Below, in pieces: positions 43,736 to 53,181 of a stretch of DNA of 64,000 nucleotides. Within the stretch, counting starts at the first letter, position 1. Every line of letters starts with the position of its first letter. The position numbers and the translations under genes are program-made. This DNA comes from JBCDGZ01 sp038750655 (GTDB taxonomy: Bacteria; Bacteroidota; Bacteroidia; Chitinophagales; Saprospiraceae): assembly GCA_038750655.1 (NCBI GenBank), contig JBCDGZ010000012.1, positions 1 to 64,000 of the forward strand, written 5' to 3'. The notes beneath the pieces were generated by a model. The model worked only from the letters and a program-made list of their open reading frames with translations, did no database searches and was not told where the DNA came from.

Positions 43736-45133
43736 ATGTTTAGTAAGTCTCTATTTCCTATAGTACTCCTCCTGCTGCTTTCTCCGTTGGCCCTGACTCA
43801 GGTGCCTGCTGAACTGGAAGCCGAGCAAGCGATTGCAGAGCATCAGGCTTTTCGACATCACCTCATCTTGTTGATCGATCGGTCTGGGAGTGTCAGAAAA
43901 CAGCTCAGTAAGCCAAAATACCGGGATCGGTTGAAGCGCATGCTCACCTCGGAGCTTCCAGAACTGTTATTTACGCCCGGCGAGGTCCTTCCCAATCGCG
44001 CACTGCTGGAAGAACAAGATTACCTATCAACGGCCTTCTTTGGCCTGGGCGGCTGGAACCGCTACGACTACCGATCGTTCATCGGTCAGGGCAGTGATCT
44101 GTACCGCACGGACCCTATTGGGCAAAACTACGTAGAGGGTATAGATACCACATTTTTTATCCAACTCCATAAGGACATACAGTCGGATACTCGCTCTTTG
44201 TTCGCGGGCAACTTTACGGGCTTATCCTTCGCTGGCCCCATCGGGTTCAACTATTTTAAGCAAAGTAAAATTAAAGTCCACCGAACCTTCGTGCTGCTCA
44301 TCAGCGACGGGGAGTATCACTCCATTGATGACCCATCGAGCGAGCTGAGCATCCCCGCAGTTGAAGACAGCTGGGGAAAGATGCATACCCTGAACAACTC
44401 CGAATATATCGACAGTATCTATGCAACGGTGAAGACCAACTACCTTTGGCATCCGGCATTGAAGGAAATCAATGCCCAGCCTTTCTACATGAATCTTTAC
44501 GAATACAAGCCCAGCCAGCGGAATTTATCCATTCGTTCCAAACTGGACTTCCCCGCCGAGGTGAGGATAGAAAGAAGACCCGAAGGCTTTGAGCAGACCA
44601 TCCGAATCAAAGACGGCGATCTGTCCGATCCCTACACGCCGCGAAAGTTCCTGCTGCAAGTTCGGCAGGCCAATTCTGAGCAGATTATCCATCAAGAAGT
44701 GCAGGAATTCGAAAGTGGCTTGATTGACTTGACGCTTCACGATGACATCCTTGGCCGTTCAGATGCTCCATTGGAACTGGACCTTCGCTTCTGGCTGAAT
44801 TTTAAAGATCCCGCCTACGGCGCTCACCAGCTCCATCCCTTCGGCAGCGTGGAGCAGGGAGCGGAGGGACTGGTCGAAACCATTCGAATCAACAAAGAAG
44901 CCCGAGCGAATATACTGGGTATCGTACCGCTCTTCGATGGCCTCTACCGCTTTTCGGCCCCTTGGGCGGGCCCCGCGCAGCGCGATAATGTACGCTTTTG
45001 GAACAGCACTTTAATCGTCCTGGCCTTTCTCCTGCTGCTCCTTGTAGTCTACCGCTACATCCGGAGGAATCGCGAAATCACTGACCCCAAATTGATCAGA
45101 ATCCAAACCGCTAAAGGCTCAAAAATTGACTAA
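43736..45133 (+). CDS. Membrane-anchored von Willebrand factor A protein
   Basis: 465 residues: signal peptide (to about residue 21), a vWA domain from about 40 with MIDAS motif LIDRSGSV (D-x-S-x-S, residues 46-50) and the later strand FVLLISDGEYHS, a beta domain (about 265-400), and a C-terminal membrane helix (LIVLAFLLLLLVVYRY, about 424-440) with a basic cytoplasmic tail. The vWA domain would be periplasmic and bind a partner through Mg. Three bases separate it from the next gene. It is the only vWA protein of the operon that is exported. Confidence 0.75.
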   Translation: MFSKSLFPIVLLLLLSPLALTQVPAELEAEQAIAEHQAFRHHLILLIDRSGSVRKQLSKPKYRDRLKRMLTSELPELLFTPGEVLPNRALLEEQDYLSTAFFGLGGWNRYDYRSFIGQGSDLYRTDPIGQNYVEGIDTTFFIQLHKDIQSDTRSLFAGNFTGLSFAGPIGFNYFKQSKIKVHRTFVLLISDGEYHSIDDPSSELSIPAVEDSWGKMHTLNNSEYIDSIYATVKTNYLWHPALKEINAQPFYMNLYEYKPSQRNLSIRSKLDFPAEVRIERRPEGFEQTIRIKDGDLSDPYTPRKFLLQVRQANSEQIIHQEVQEFESGLIDLTLHDDILGRSDAPLELDLRFWLNFKDPAYGAHQLHPFGSVEQGAEGLVETIRINKEARANILGIVPLFDGLYRFSAPWAGPAQRDNVRFWNSTLIVLAFLLLLLVVYRYIRRNREITDPKLIRIQTAKGSKID

Positions 45134-45136
45134 ACC

Positions 45137-48100
45137 ATGAAATCAATAAACATAGATTTTAATAAGGACCGGAGTAAGGTTCATGTCATCGAAAACTTTA
45201 CCCTGTCCAGTGCAGCCAAAGAGCAATTCTTTTTCAAACTGCTCAATCGAAGCATTAATATTGAGTACCACGAAATTGCAGTGCGCAATGTGCAGGTGCC
45301 CGAGGAATTGGTAATTGCGGACGACAACCAGCTCATTCGCCTTCAGTTGATGGCCGATGGTCAGCAGTTGGAAGATCGCTCCTTTACCAATTTTAAGATT
45401 AAATCCAACCAACTGGTGGTCAAGGTGCTATTGGATGAAAGTCAGATTGCCGATTGCCATTCTAACAAGACGATTTTCAATGGAACGATCAGTTGTACGG
45501 TCGCTTTTGTTGCCGAAAAAAATGGTCCAGCTGAGGAGCGTACGATCGCCGTGAAGCTCACCGCGACGCGGGCCCAATCGGAAGCTGGCTACACCTTGAC
45601 GATTGATCAGGAACACCAAGAAGGGAAAGAATACCGAGGAGTAGAGCAGGCTGCAATTGGTGCTGTTGAGCTACAATGTCAATCCGCATTTCAGTTCGCC
45701 GAAATATTGGATCGCTGCCAGATGTCCATCATTTTGGATGACCCTCAATACCAAAAGCTGGTGAGCTTTGATTCTAATATTTATATCGAGCCACCCACGC
45801 TTCTGCGACCCGAAGGGGCTTCGGCTACCGTAGTGAATCTGTTTGCCAATCAATCGCTACGCATTCCCGTTCAATTTGATTTTTCGAAGCTCGTACCGCC
45901 TGCCGCCCCGCTAAACATCACCGGAAAACTGGTTTTGGAGTACATCAAAAATGGTATGACCCAACCGCGCTCCGAAGCCTTCAAGATTGGTGTCCTTCCC
46001 GATACCAAGACTGCGGCTCTGTACGTCGAGCTGAAGGAGCGTGAGCGGACCCGCTACTTGCAATCCGAGGAATTGATCAACGAGAATTTTGTCTGGAAAG
46101 GTAAGGGGACCAAGGGGGAGACCAGCTGTTTTACTTTTATACTGGGCAACCGCGGAGAGTCTAGCCCCGGCGGCGTTTCGATTCGGAATCTACAGTTTCA
46201 GTTTCGGCTTGACCCTGCATCCACGTCGGTGGTCTTGGCACCGGGGGAAGATTTGATTTCCTCGGTGGCGAGGAGCCGGTCGCTGAATGAATTTTTTCAG
46301 GTCAATGAAGAGCCTGTTGACGATTTCCCCGATTCCCTTTCGCTGCCCAATCAGATTGAGAGTACGAGGGAGTTGGAGGTCAGCTTTTGTCACGATACTA
46401 TTGGGGCGATTCCGAAGGACGTGGCGAGTATGATTTGTAAGATCAGCTTTGAGTTTTGTGAGCAGTTGGGGGAGGAGGAAGCCGAAGGCGAGGAGGCCAT
46501 TTATCGGCTGTTTGAATCGGAGGTGTACTTTAAAATTGAACGTTCGATGGGTAGTCATTGGCTGGCGCTCGATTTTGGGACTTCGGCTACTGTGGCGGCG
46601 TTCACCAACGGCGCGAAGCTGACTCGGAATAAGGAGGAGGACATGCTGATCAACCTACAGGATTCGCTCAAGAAGTACGTCAAAAATTATACGACGGCGG
46701 AGATCAATGAGAAGGGAACGCCGTTTTTATCTTCGGAAATTGAACTGCGATCTATAGAAGGGGAGGGGAAGGCCATGATTGAATCTACGGCGTTTGAGAA
46801 TGATATTGTACACCTCTCTCCGGCCAACAATGGTGTTGGCGATGAAAACATCCACCTAAAGATTCCTTATCTGAAATCTTTGATCGGCTGGGAGCATGTC
46901 CCCGTAATTTTTGATAAGATCAACGAGTACGAATACTACGTTCGGGACAATGGGGAACGCTTCCGCTTTGCCGATCGGCCGCTTCGGGTCAATACGGTTT
47001 TGTCCAATACCTATCGCAGTCTCTTCCGGGATTTCATCGAACCGCAGATTGGTGATGATGAACAGTTCAATAAAATGATCATCACCGTCCCCAACACTTT
47101 CACCCCTGTCCATCTGGATTTGATCAGAGGACTGATCACCGATCGATTCCGAAATTTTAGGAAGGAATATATCCACTTCATCAGCGAGTCGGATGCGGTG
47201 GCTTGCAACTACTTGGTCAACTGGCAGGATTTTAACTTTGGGCGTGAGCTGGAAAGTGGACACCTGGAGCAGGAGTACGTTTTGGTCTACGACATTGGAG
47301 CGGGAACGACGGATTTGACCTATTTCAGAATTTCCAAAAAAGGCAATAAGAAAAAGGAAGTGGAGATCATTGGCCGCCTGGGGAAATCTACGGCGGGTAA
47401 TTATCTGGACTATATGATTGCCAAGATTATTGACTATAAATTTAATCCCATAGACAAGAGCTTCCATTATACTGAGGCGGGCGATTTTCATCGGAATACC
47501 GCCAACGATATGAAGCTGCTGATTCGGAATAACCTCAAGCCTCGATTGGCGAACAACGAAGAGTTCAGCATTTACATCAACTCGCAGACCGGGAGCGCAA
47601 CAATGACACCGAATAATGAAAGCATCGAGTTTGATTGTTCTGATTTGCTGGATCATGAGCTGATGACGCAGTATTTTAAGAACAATTCCGATGAGCTGTT
47701 TAGTCAGTTCTTCAACCTCTTCCAAACTATTCCTGGAGAGGATCAGCCTTTGAGCAAAGGGAAGGTCCCGATTGATACGGTCATCTTTACGGGGCGTACC
47801 ATTCAGTTCCAGAAATTGCGGGATCATGTCCAGGCCTCCATTGCTGCTTGGAGCGATCGCGACGTTTACTTTACGCCCGTACGCGACTCCCGGGATTTGA
47901 AGAGTATTGTGGTCAAAGGCGCATTGCAGTACGCCCTGCGATTCCGCCGCCAGCAGTTCTCCTCCGTGAGCTTTAAGAACAGAAACCTGCTGGCCCGCTA
48001 CGGCGTCCTGTACACCGATCCAGCAACCTTCGAATGGCGCTTCAAGGAGCTGCTGAATCCTAGTACGACTCCGATCCGAGAAAATCCTCCGGTAGATGGC

Positions 48101-48451
48101 CTCACCATCTTCGAGTACGATACCGACCGCTTCAATGCGCTGAACGGCGAGGAACCCTACATCGATCTGAGTGCTACCGCTACAGGCTTTTTCGTACAAT
48201 CTTTCTCCTCTGATACCGCCAAAGACGCCAACGACTCGAACTGGGAGTACCTCACCGCCATGTTCGATTTTGAGCAGGACGATGTGGCCTCCGGCTCCAA
48301 TATCGAGCGGGTGAAGGTGCGCATTACGGTTGATGCACGGAACAAGATGCGCGTACGCATCGGCGATCTAAAGAGCAACACGAATACCCCTTTGAAAATG
48401 GATTTGGTCGAAAACCAGACTTTCAAAAAGTCGATGTGGCCATATATGTAA
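45137..48451 (+). CDS. Hsp70/actin-fold ATPase-like protein with a large N-terminal domain
   Basis: 1,104 residues. From about residue 473 an Hsp70-like nucleotide-binding fold is seen: phosphate-1 LALDFGTSATVAAFTNG (about 474-490), a long insert, phosphate-2 VLVYDIGAGTTDLTYF (about 715-730), and an adenosine-region strand VIFTGRTIQFQKLRD (about 882). The C-terminal substrate-binding domain of DnaK is not recognisable. The N-terminal 470 residues are beta-rich (repeats near 200-300, LRIPVQFDFSKLVP) and unfamiliar. Probably a nucleotide-switched scaffold for the membrane components. It lies 3 bases after the vWA gene. Confidence 0.75.
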   Translation: MKSINIDFNKDRSKVHVIENFTLSSAAKEQFFFKLLNRSINIEYHEIAVRNVQVPEELVIADDNQLIRLQLMADGQQLEDRSFTNFKIKSNQLVVKVLLDESQIADCHSNKTIFNGTISCTVAFVAEKNGPAEERTIAVKLTATRAQSEAGYTLTIDQEHQEGKEYRGVEQAAIGAVELQCQSAFQFAEILDRCQMSIILDDPQYQKLVSFDSNIYIEPPTLLRPEGASATVVNLFANQSLRIPVQFDFSKLVPPAAPLNITGKLVLEYIKNGMTQPRSEAFKIGVLPDTKTAALYVELKERERTRYLQSEELINENFVWKGKGTKGETSCFTFILGNRGESSPGGVSIRNLQFQFRLDPASTSVVLAPGEDLISSVARSRSLNEFFQVNEEPVDDFPDSLSLPNQIESTRELEVSFCHDTIGAIPKDVASMICKISFEFCEQLGEEEAEGEEAIYRLFESEVYFKIERSMGSHWLALDFGTSATVAAFTNGAKLTRNKEEDMLINLQDSLKKYVKNYTTAEINEKGTPFLSSEIELRSIEGEGKAMIESTAFENDIVHLSPANNGVGDENIHLKIPYLKSLIGWEHVPVIFDKINEYEYYVRDNGERFRFADRPLRVNTVLSNTYRSLFRDFIEPQIGDDEQFNKMIITVPNTFTPVHLDLIRGLITDRFRNFRKEYIHFISESDAVACNYLVNWQDFNFGRELESGHLEQEYVLVYDIGAGTTDLTYFRISKKGNKKKEVEIIGRLGKSTAGNYLDYMIAKIIDYKFNPIDKSFHYTEAGDFHRNTANDMKLLIRNNLKPRLANNEEFSIYINSQTGSATMTPNNESIEFDCSDLLDHELMTQYFKNNSDELFSQFFNLFQTIPGEDQPLSKGKVPIDTVIFTGRTIQFQKLRDHVQASIAAWSDRDVYFTPVRDSRDLKSIVVKGALQYALRFRRQQFSSVSFKNRNLLARYGVLYTDPATFEWRFKELLNPSTTPIRENPPVDGLTIFEYDTDRFNALNGEEPYIDLSATATGFFVQSFSSDTAKDANDSNWEYLTAMFDFEQDDVASGSNIERVKVRITVDARNKMRVRIGDLKSNTNTPLKMDLVENQTFKKSMWPYM

Positions 48452-48485
48452 CCCTTATTTCTAACGATTGATCAATCAGAGAACC

Positions 48486-50777
48486 ATGCGAATATTTATT
48501 ACTACGATTGGATTATTATTGTTGTTGGTGCAATCTGGATATGCAAATAAGGAGACCGTCGTTCAGCGATTTCAGATAGCGGCAACGTCTAGTACAAAGG
48601 ATACCAATACCGTTGAATTAATAGGTGGCTATTTTTGGATTCAGCCTGAAGATGGGCAGACAGAGGTGAACATCAGAGCTACTAAAGTGCTGCCTGAAGA
48701 TAAGGTGTCTAGTCCTTTTACACTGTCTTGGAATGCTGCACAAGCCGATAAATTGTACGGAGAGAATGGAAAGGAATATCAGGTTTTGGGTAGTGGTACT
48801 CAAGTAAATTTCACGGCTTATTACGACCTTAAATACGTTTCTCCCAAGGCCTTTCAAGAAGATGTTATCATTACCTTGACTCAAGTTGAGGATCCTACAT
48901 TTATCTGCAAGGTACTTATTGCCCGCGATCCTTATCGAATGCTCAAAGTCAAATGCCAGGATCAATTTTTTAGTAATGGGGAACAATTCGTGATTGATTC
49001 AACGATCATGAGAGGAGATACTTTTGACCTCAATTTTGAGTTCGGTTTTAACCAAGCATTGAAAGAGCGTTGTACTATTGAATTTTTTGATGTCGGGATT
49101 TTGGATAAGGGCGGAAAGTTTGCGATGTTGAACAGCAAGAAATTTCCTAGACGATTACTGACGGATACCGTTGGTCGCATAGAAGCAACCCTTGAATTCA
49201 AGTACGATTGTTGGGAACTGCGCGATACCGTTTTTTCTCTTCCTATTAGCTATTACGTTACTAATCCCGTTGATGAAAAGGCCAACTTAATCCCCTTTTT
49301 ACTTTGGATTCTTCTACCGATACTCATTATTGGATTTTTGGTACTGTTCTTCTTCTATTGGACCAAACGGGCGCGCCGTAACCACCTAGAGCAATTCATC
49401 AGGCAACTTGATTTTTCCAGCCCCGAACTGGACGAAAGAATTCGAACTTCGCTTAAGCAACATGTCGATCAGGAGAGAGAAAAGTTCGGCAACTATTTAA
49501 TCAATTATGGCAGTACTGAGGAGAAAGTAGACGGAGAGAATGGCACAACGCAAGAGGATAAACCAAAGGAAGGAGAGAAAGAAATTAGCACAGAAGAGGA
49601 AGAGGACGGCGCGTTGGTTACACAAGCTGAAGAGGTAATTACTGGAATTAGAGCGCAGTTTTTACAAGAGCTGATTGAAGAAGATTATGCGGAGTTCTGT
49701 GATGCTACTCAGCTTAATGTGCTCAAAGATAAATGGAGTAATTCCAATTTTAATTCTGGTTCTGATAATGGTGAGGATGCTGGTAATGGTGAGGATGCTG
49801 ATACTGCGGCTACTATTGGTTCTTTTTCTGATCCTAAAATGTATAGAGCTTCAGGGAGGGGAAGGAAAAAGGATCGATCCATGAAGGGGAAAGGGCCTAA
49901 ATTCCAAGAGATTGTCAATAGTTTTAAACAAGAAATTAGCGATTATCAAACGACGATACAAGGCCACCGAACAACGATAGGCGACTTAAAAGATCAGCTG
50001 GCTCAAACAGAGTTGAAGGCTAAAAGCACCGAAAAGATTTATAAGGATGAGCTAGAGGGTTTAAGGGGAGATTTGTCGCTTACTCAGGAAAAATTGGCGG
50101 TGACGCAAGAAAAACTAGACGTCGCTAATCCCTATCCTGATTTTATTACTAATTACCAGCACTTACTCAAAGACATCCATCAATTTGCCGTTCATCATCA
50201 TCCCAAACTCAGCGAAGACGCCCTAAGTTATCCACTAATCAATACCATCCTCTACGTCAAAGGGCAGCCCCGGGCGGTGAATCCAATGTTCCATCAGGTG
50301 ACTAAAGATGAATACTTGCTTAGTATCCTGCGGATGAAGGAAACACAGGAGCTGAGGAACCTTGATCCCCAAACTTTTTTCGACGCTGTTATCAATGGTC
50401 GGGGCTTTAGTCTGATCAGTGCAGTGGGGCGCTTGTATGCTTACAGCCGGGTGAGTGATCCGAATATGGCGGTGAGGACCAAGTTGGAGCAGGAGCAGAT
50501 TGATTGTGAAATGTTGGCTGTTTTACACAATCAGATCAATGAATTTCTCAAAGAGAATTTCCAAGCTCAACTCCTTTTGCCTGATCTACTACAGAGTCAC
50601 TTTGATGAGGTCCGATACCAAAAAAATAATTTCAGCTACCTGTTCAAGCATTTCAAAGTTCCACCTTTGGAGGAGCGACTGATTTACGATGTAGAGCGGG
50701 TGGGCTTTCAATCGACTGCCGAAGGGCAAGCCATCATTCGGCCCGCCTTGGTTTCTTATAAAATTTCTAATGATTAA
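48486..50777 (+). CDS. Membrane protein with periplasmic domain, cytoplasmic coiled coil and conserved C-terminus
   Basis: About 763 residues from the ATG at 48486 (a TTG at 48468 is unlikely). Signal peptide (IGLLLLLVQSGYANKE), a periplasmic beta domain (25-265), a membrane helix (LIPFLLWILLPILIIGFLVL, about 268-288), then a cytoplasmic part with an acidic stretch (Glu-rich, about 350-380), low-complexity Gly/Asn/Asp (about 420-450), a coiled coil (about 500-555) and a globular helical end (YPDFITNYQHLLKDIHQF). It links the periplasm to the cytoplasm and is likely the docking subunit of the module. No family recognised. Confidence 0.6.
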   Translation: MRIFITTIGLLLLLVQSGYANKETVVQRFQIAATSSTKDTNTVELIGGYFWIQPEDGQTEVNIRATKVLPEDKVSSPFTLSWNAAQADKLYGENGKEYQVLGSGTQVNFTAYYDLKYVSPKAFQEDVIITLTQVEDPTFICKVLIARDPYRMLKVKCQDQFFSNGEQFVIDSTIMRGDTFDLNFEFGFNQALKERCTIEFFDVGILDKGGKFAMLNSKKFPRRLLTDTVGRIEATLEFKYDCWELRDTVFSLPISYYVTNPVDEKANLIPFLLWILLPILIIGFLVLFFFYWTKRARRNHLEQFIRQLDFSSPELDERIRTSLKQHVDQEREKFGNYLINYGSTEEKVDGENGTTQEDKPKEGEKEISTEEEEDGALVTQAEEVITGIRAQFLQELIEEDYAEFCDATQLNVLKDKWSNSNFNSGSDNGEDAGNGEDADTAATIGSFSDPKMYRASGRGRKKDRSMKGKGPKFQEIVNSFKQEISDYQTTIQGHRTTIGDLKDQLAQTELKAKSTEKIYKDELEGLRGDLSLTQEKLAVTQEKLDVANPYPDFITNYQHLLKDIHQFAVHHHPKLSEDALSYPLINTILYVKGQPRAVNPMFHQVTKDEYLLSILRMKETQELRNLDPQTFFDAVINGRGFSLISAVGRLYAYSRVSDPNMAVRTKLEQEQIDCEMLAVLHNQINEFLKENFQAQLLLPDLLQSHFDEVRYQKNNFSYLFKHFKVPPLEERLIYDVERVGFQSTAEGQAIIRPALVSYKISND

Positions 50778-50788
50778 AAATCAATAAT

Positions 50789-52054
50789 ATGAGTGCTGTC
50801 AATAAAGTTTGGGTTTGCCCAGAGAATAAAGACCATGTATTTGAGGAAAGAACACCTACGGGAGCCTGCCCTATTTGTGACCATACGTTCTCCTTTCTCG
50901 TTTTGGAGAAAAGAAAAGTAGTGGATACAGGTGAAGGGCCGGAACCGGGAGGAGAAGTGAAGGTATCTCCCGATCGGAGCAGGTCTCACCTACAAGAAAA
51001 GTACAGCCGTTTAGTCATTGAAGCTACGGGATTATTTGAAGAGGAGCAGTACGCAGCAGCGAAGGAAAAATACGAAGCGGCGCTTAATATCTTCAAGGAT
51101 AGAGATGAATTGCACGATAAAATAATGGAGTGTGAGGAGAAGCTAAAGGAAGTTGAAGCGGAAAAAATTGTAGTAAAAGAAAAGCCCGTTCTCTTTCCGG
51201 CTCCACCACCAAGCTCTGCTGAAGGTTCCATCGCCCTCTGTGTCTTGCTGATGGATGCCTCTAGCTCTATGTTTTCTGTCCCAGCCTACGAAGGCAGCGA
51301 GGAGAATCGGGCGCAGGTCGTCGCTCGCGCCGCCGCCCGAGGCATCATGAACTCCAAAGGCAAAACCCGCGCTCAGGATGCCTACCTGGCCGTCTTCAAA
51401 TTCGATCATCGCACGCGCCCCGTATTTGTCAAATCCATCGCAGAAATCAACGAGGAATTCAAAACTGCCGAGGCCCTGGAAAAGTTTTTCTACACCTCTA
51501 TGGAAAGTGATATGGGCGGCGAAACCGACATCAATGCGGCGCTCCAAGAGGCCTACAATTTTGTCGACATCTTCCTCAAAAAAGAGATGGTGCAGTTCCG
51601 TAAGAAATGGGACGATAAGGATTACCCCATCTTCATCAGCCCAGTATCTAACCGGAAGACGATGGACTACACGGAGATTCCCAATGTCCGGGTTTTTATC
51701 TACACCGATGGGGAGCAGTTTGTGGACGATGTCACCAAGGAGCTGGTCAATCCATTCCAAGGAGGAGGGAATTTACCAGGGATGCCAGTTGATGTTTTAC
51801 TGGGGGCCTACATCGGCTCCGGTGAGGATGAGGGCGCTGAGCAATTGAAGGTGATTTTGAGCGATTGCCCGGAGCATGATCATCGGCAATTCTTTTTGAT
51901 TGATAAGGCGGAGGGCCTGGTGGAATTGGAAAAAATATTTCACATGGCCTCAGGCAATTCTGGGTTCTGCAACCTGTGTGTGGAGAAAGAGCAGCGGCAC
52001 ACGGGTACGACGGTGGAGGAGAAAGATACCTATCAGTTTGATGAACTGCTGTAA
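50789..52054 (+). CDS. Cytoplasmic vWA protein with zinc-ribbon ends
   Basis: 421 residues. The N-terminus has a zinc-ribbon-like CPENKDHVFEERTPTGACPI followed by CDHTF, and the C-terminus has CNLC. Residues 70-130 form TPR-like helices (FEEEQYAAAKEKYEAALNIF). The vWA domain starts near 148: MIDAS LLMDASSSMF (D-x-S-x-S about 152-156), the Thr in GGETDINAAL and a later FIYTDGEQF. It is the cytoplasmic counterpart of the exported vWA protein. Eleven bases after the previous gene. Confidence 0.75.
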   Translation: MSAVNKVWVCPENKDHVFEERTPTGACPICDHTFSFLVLEKRKVVDTGEGPEPGGEVKVSPDRSRSHLQEKYSRLVIEATGLFEEEQYAAAKEKYEAALNIFKDRDELHDKIMECEEKLKEVEAEKIVVKEKPVLFPAPPPSSAEGSIALCVLLMDASSSMFSVPAYEGSEENRAQVVARAAARGIMNSKGKTRAQDAYLAVFKFDHRTRPVFVKSIAEINEEFKTAEALEKFFYTSMESDMGGETDINAALQEAYNFVDIFLKKEMVQFRKKWDDKDYPIFISPVSNRKTMDYTEIPNVRVFIYTDGEQFVDDVTKELVNPFQGGGNLPGMPVDVLLGAYIGSGEDEGAEQLKVILSDCPEHDHRQFFLIDKAEGLVELEKIFHMASGNSGFCNLCVEKEQRHTGTTVEEKDTYQFDELL

Positions 52055-52074
52055 GCCAAAAAACACAAAAGCAG

Positions 52075-53157
52075 ATGTTGCAGAAAATTATAAACGCCAT
52101 CCTCCATTTTTTTAAAAAAGATAGCAAGGTTCCTCTTGCCTCCTTGGAGTTGGAGACTAGCAATGCGGTTGATCTTCCACCGGTATCGCTTGAGGCGCTA
52201 GAGATTAAGTATAACGCGCTGGAAACAAAGAACCTCAATCTAAGCCATCAGTTGGAGTCTAATTACAGAGAACTTAGGGCTTTGCAGTTGCAGCTATTGG
52301 AGCGTTTTGACAAGACCAATGAGCAAACAAGAACGACAACGGCGTATGCCACTGGCAATGAAAGGGTGAGCTATGGTTTTCACAGTGAGGTGATGGTGAC
52401 TGCGGGGCCACGCAAAAAGCCTGGGGATGATGTGGACTTTGGCGAGGACAGCTGCGGTTTGGTACATATGCAGGATAAGGTGCTGTTTTGGTTGTTGGAT
52501 GGGGTGAGTAATCAGGATAAACAATTCCTGGATTTTGCTGGTCGAGATACCAGCGTCGAAATGTTTTCTAGCCGGTTGATGGTGCAATCCATCGCCAGGA
52601 CGCTCCCTCGGGTGTTTGCCGAAAACAAAACTTTGGATGCCCAGGAACTGACGGATAAGACCATTACCAAAGTGGCCAACGACTGGGTCGATCGCTATAA
52701 GAATTATAAAGCCCCCATTATGGAGCGGGGTAGCCTGAAATGTGCGACGACCATGATTGTCGGAATTTTGGACATCGAGGGGCAACTAGATGCCTATGTA
52801 ATCGGTGATGCGAGCCTCCTACTTTTTGACCACCAAAAGAAGTTCAAAGAATGCTCGAAGGAGACCAAGGAGCAACAAGTCTTTGTCGCAGAAGTGGAGC
52901 AGGGGGGCTTAAGATTATTTACTAGTCGGCAGAATCGAATTAGAGTACAGGGGGGCGTATCGGTAGGGGAGCACCTGCGGAAGGATAAGGTGTTTTCTAT
53001 TCTTTGTCATTCCGATGGTATCAGCGAGCGCCGCAGTCAAAAGATACGAGAGAAAAGCCAGGAGGGCTTCGCCGTCGTACGTGAGGCGCTGAGTAAAATA
53101 CCGGTGAATACCCAGGATGATAAGTCCCTGTTGATTATTGAATTGAAGAATATCTAG
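52075..53157 (+). CDS. PP2C-type Ser/Thr phosphatase 1
   Basis: 360 residues. A short N-terminal coiled coil (about 45-85), then a PP2C fold (about 100-358): DSCGLVHMQDKVLFWLLDGVS carries the metal-binding Asp (about 140) as L-D-G instead of the usual A-D-G-M-G; YVIGDASLLLF, ILCHSDGISE and DDKSLLIIEL are the later metal and active-site strands. All expected Asp are present. It would dephosphorylate targets of the adjacent kinase-like protein. Confidence 0.75.
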   Translation: MLQKIINAILHFFKKDSKVPLASLELETSNAVDLPPVSLEALEIKYNALETKNLNLSHQLESNYRELRALQLQLLERFDKTNEQTRTTTAYATGNERVSYGFHSEVMVTAGPRKKPGDDVDFGEDSCGLVHMQDKVLFWLLDGVSNQDKQFLDFAGRDTSVEMFSSRLMVQSIARTLPRVFAENKTLDAQELTDKTITKVANDWVDRYKNYKAPIMERGSLKCATTMIVGILDIEGQLDAYVIGDASLLLFDHQKKFKECSKETKEQQVFVAEVEQGGLRLFTSRQNRIRVQGGVSVGEHLRKDKVFSILCHSDGISERRSQKIREKSQEGFAVVREALSKIPVNTQDDKSLLIIELKNI

Positions 53158-53181
53158 AACCTTATTAACAAACATCAAGCA

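Noticed and set aside
46856..48199. 447-codon open frame antisense to the Hsp70-like gene
   Set aside because: It mirrors the codon bias of the real gene, has no recognisable domain and lies entirely inside a well-supported coding region.
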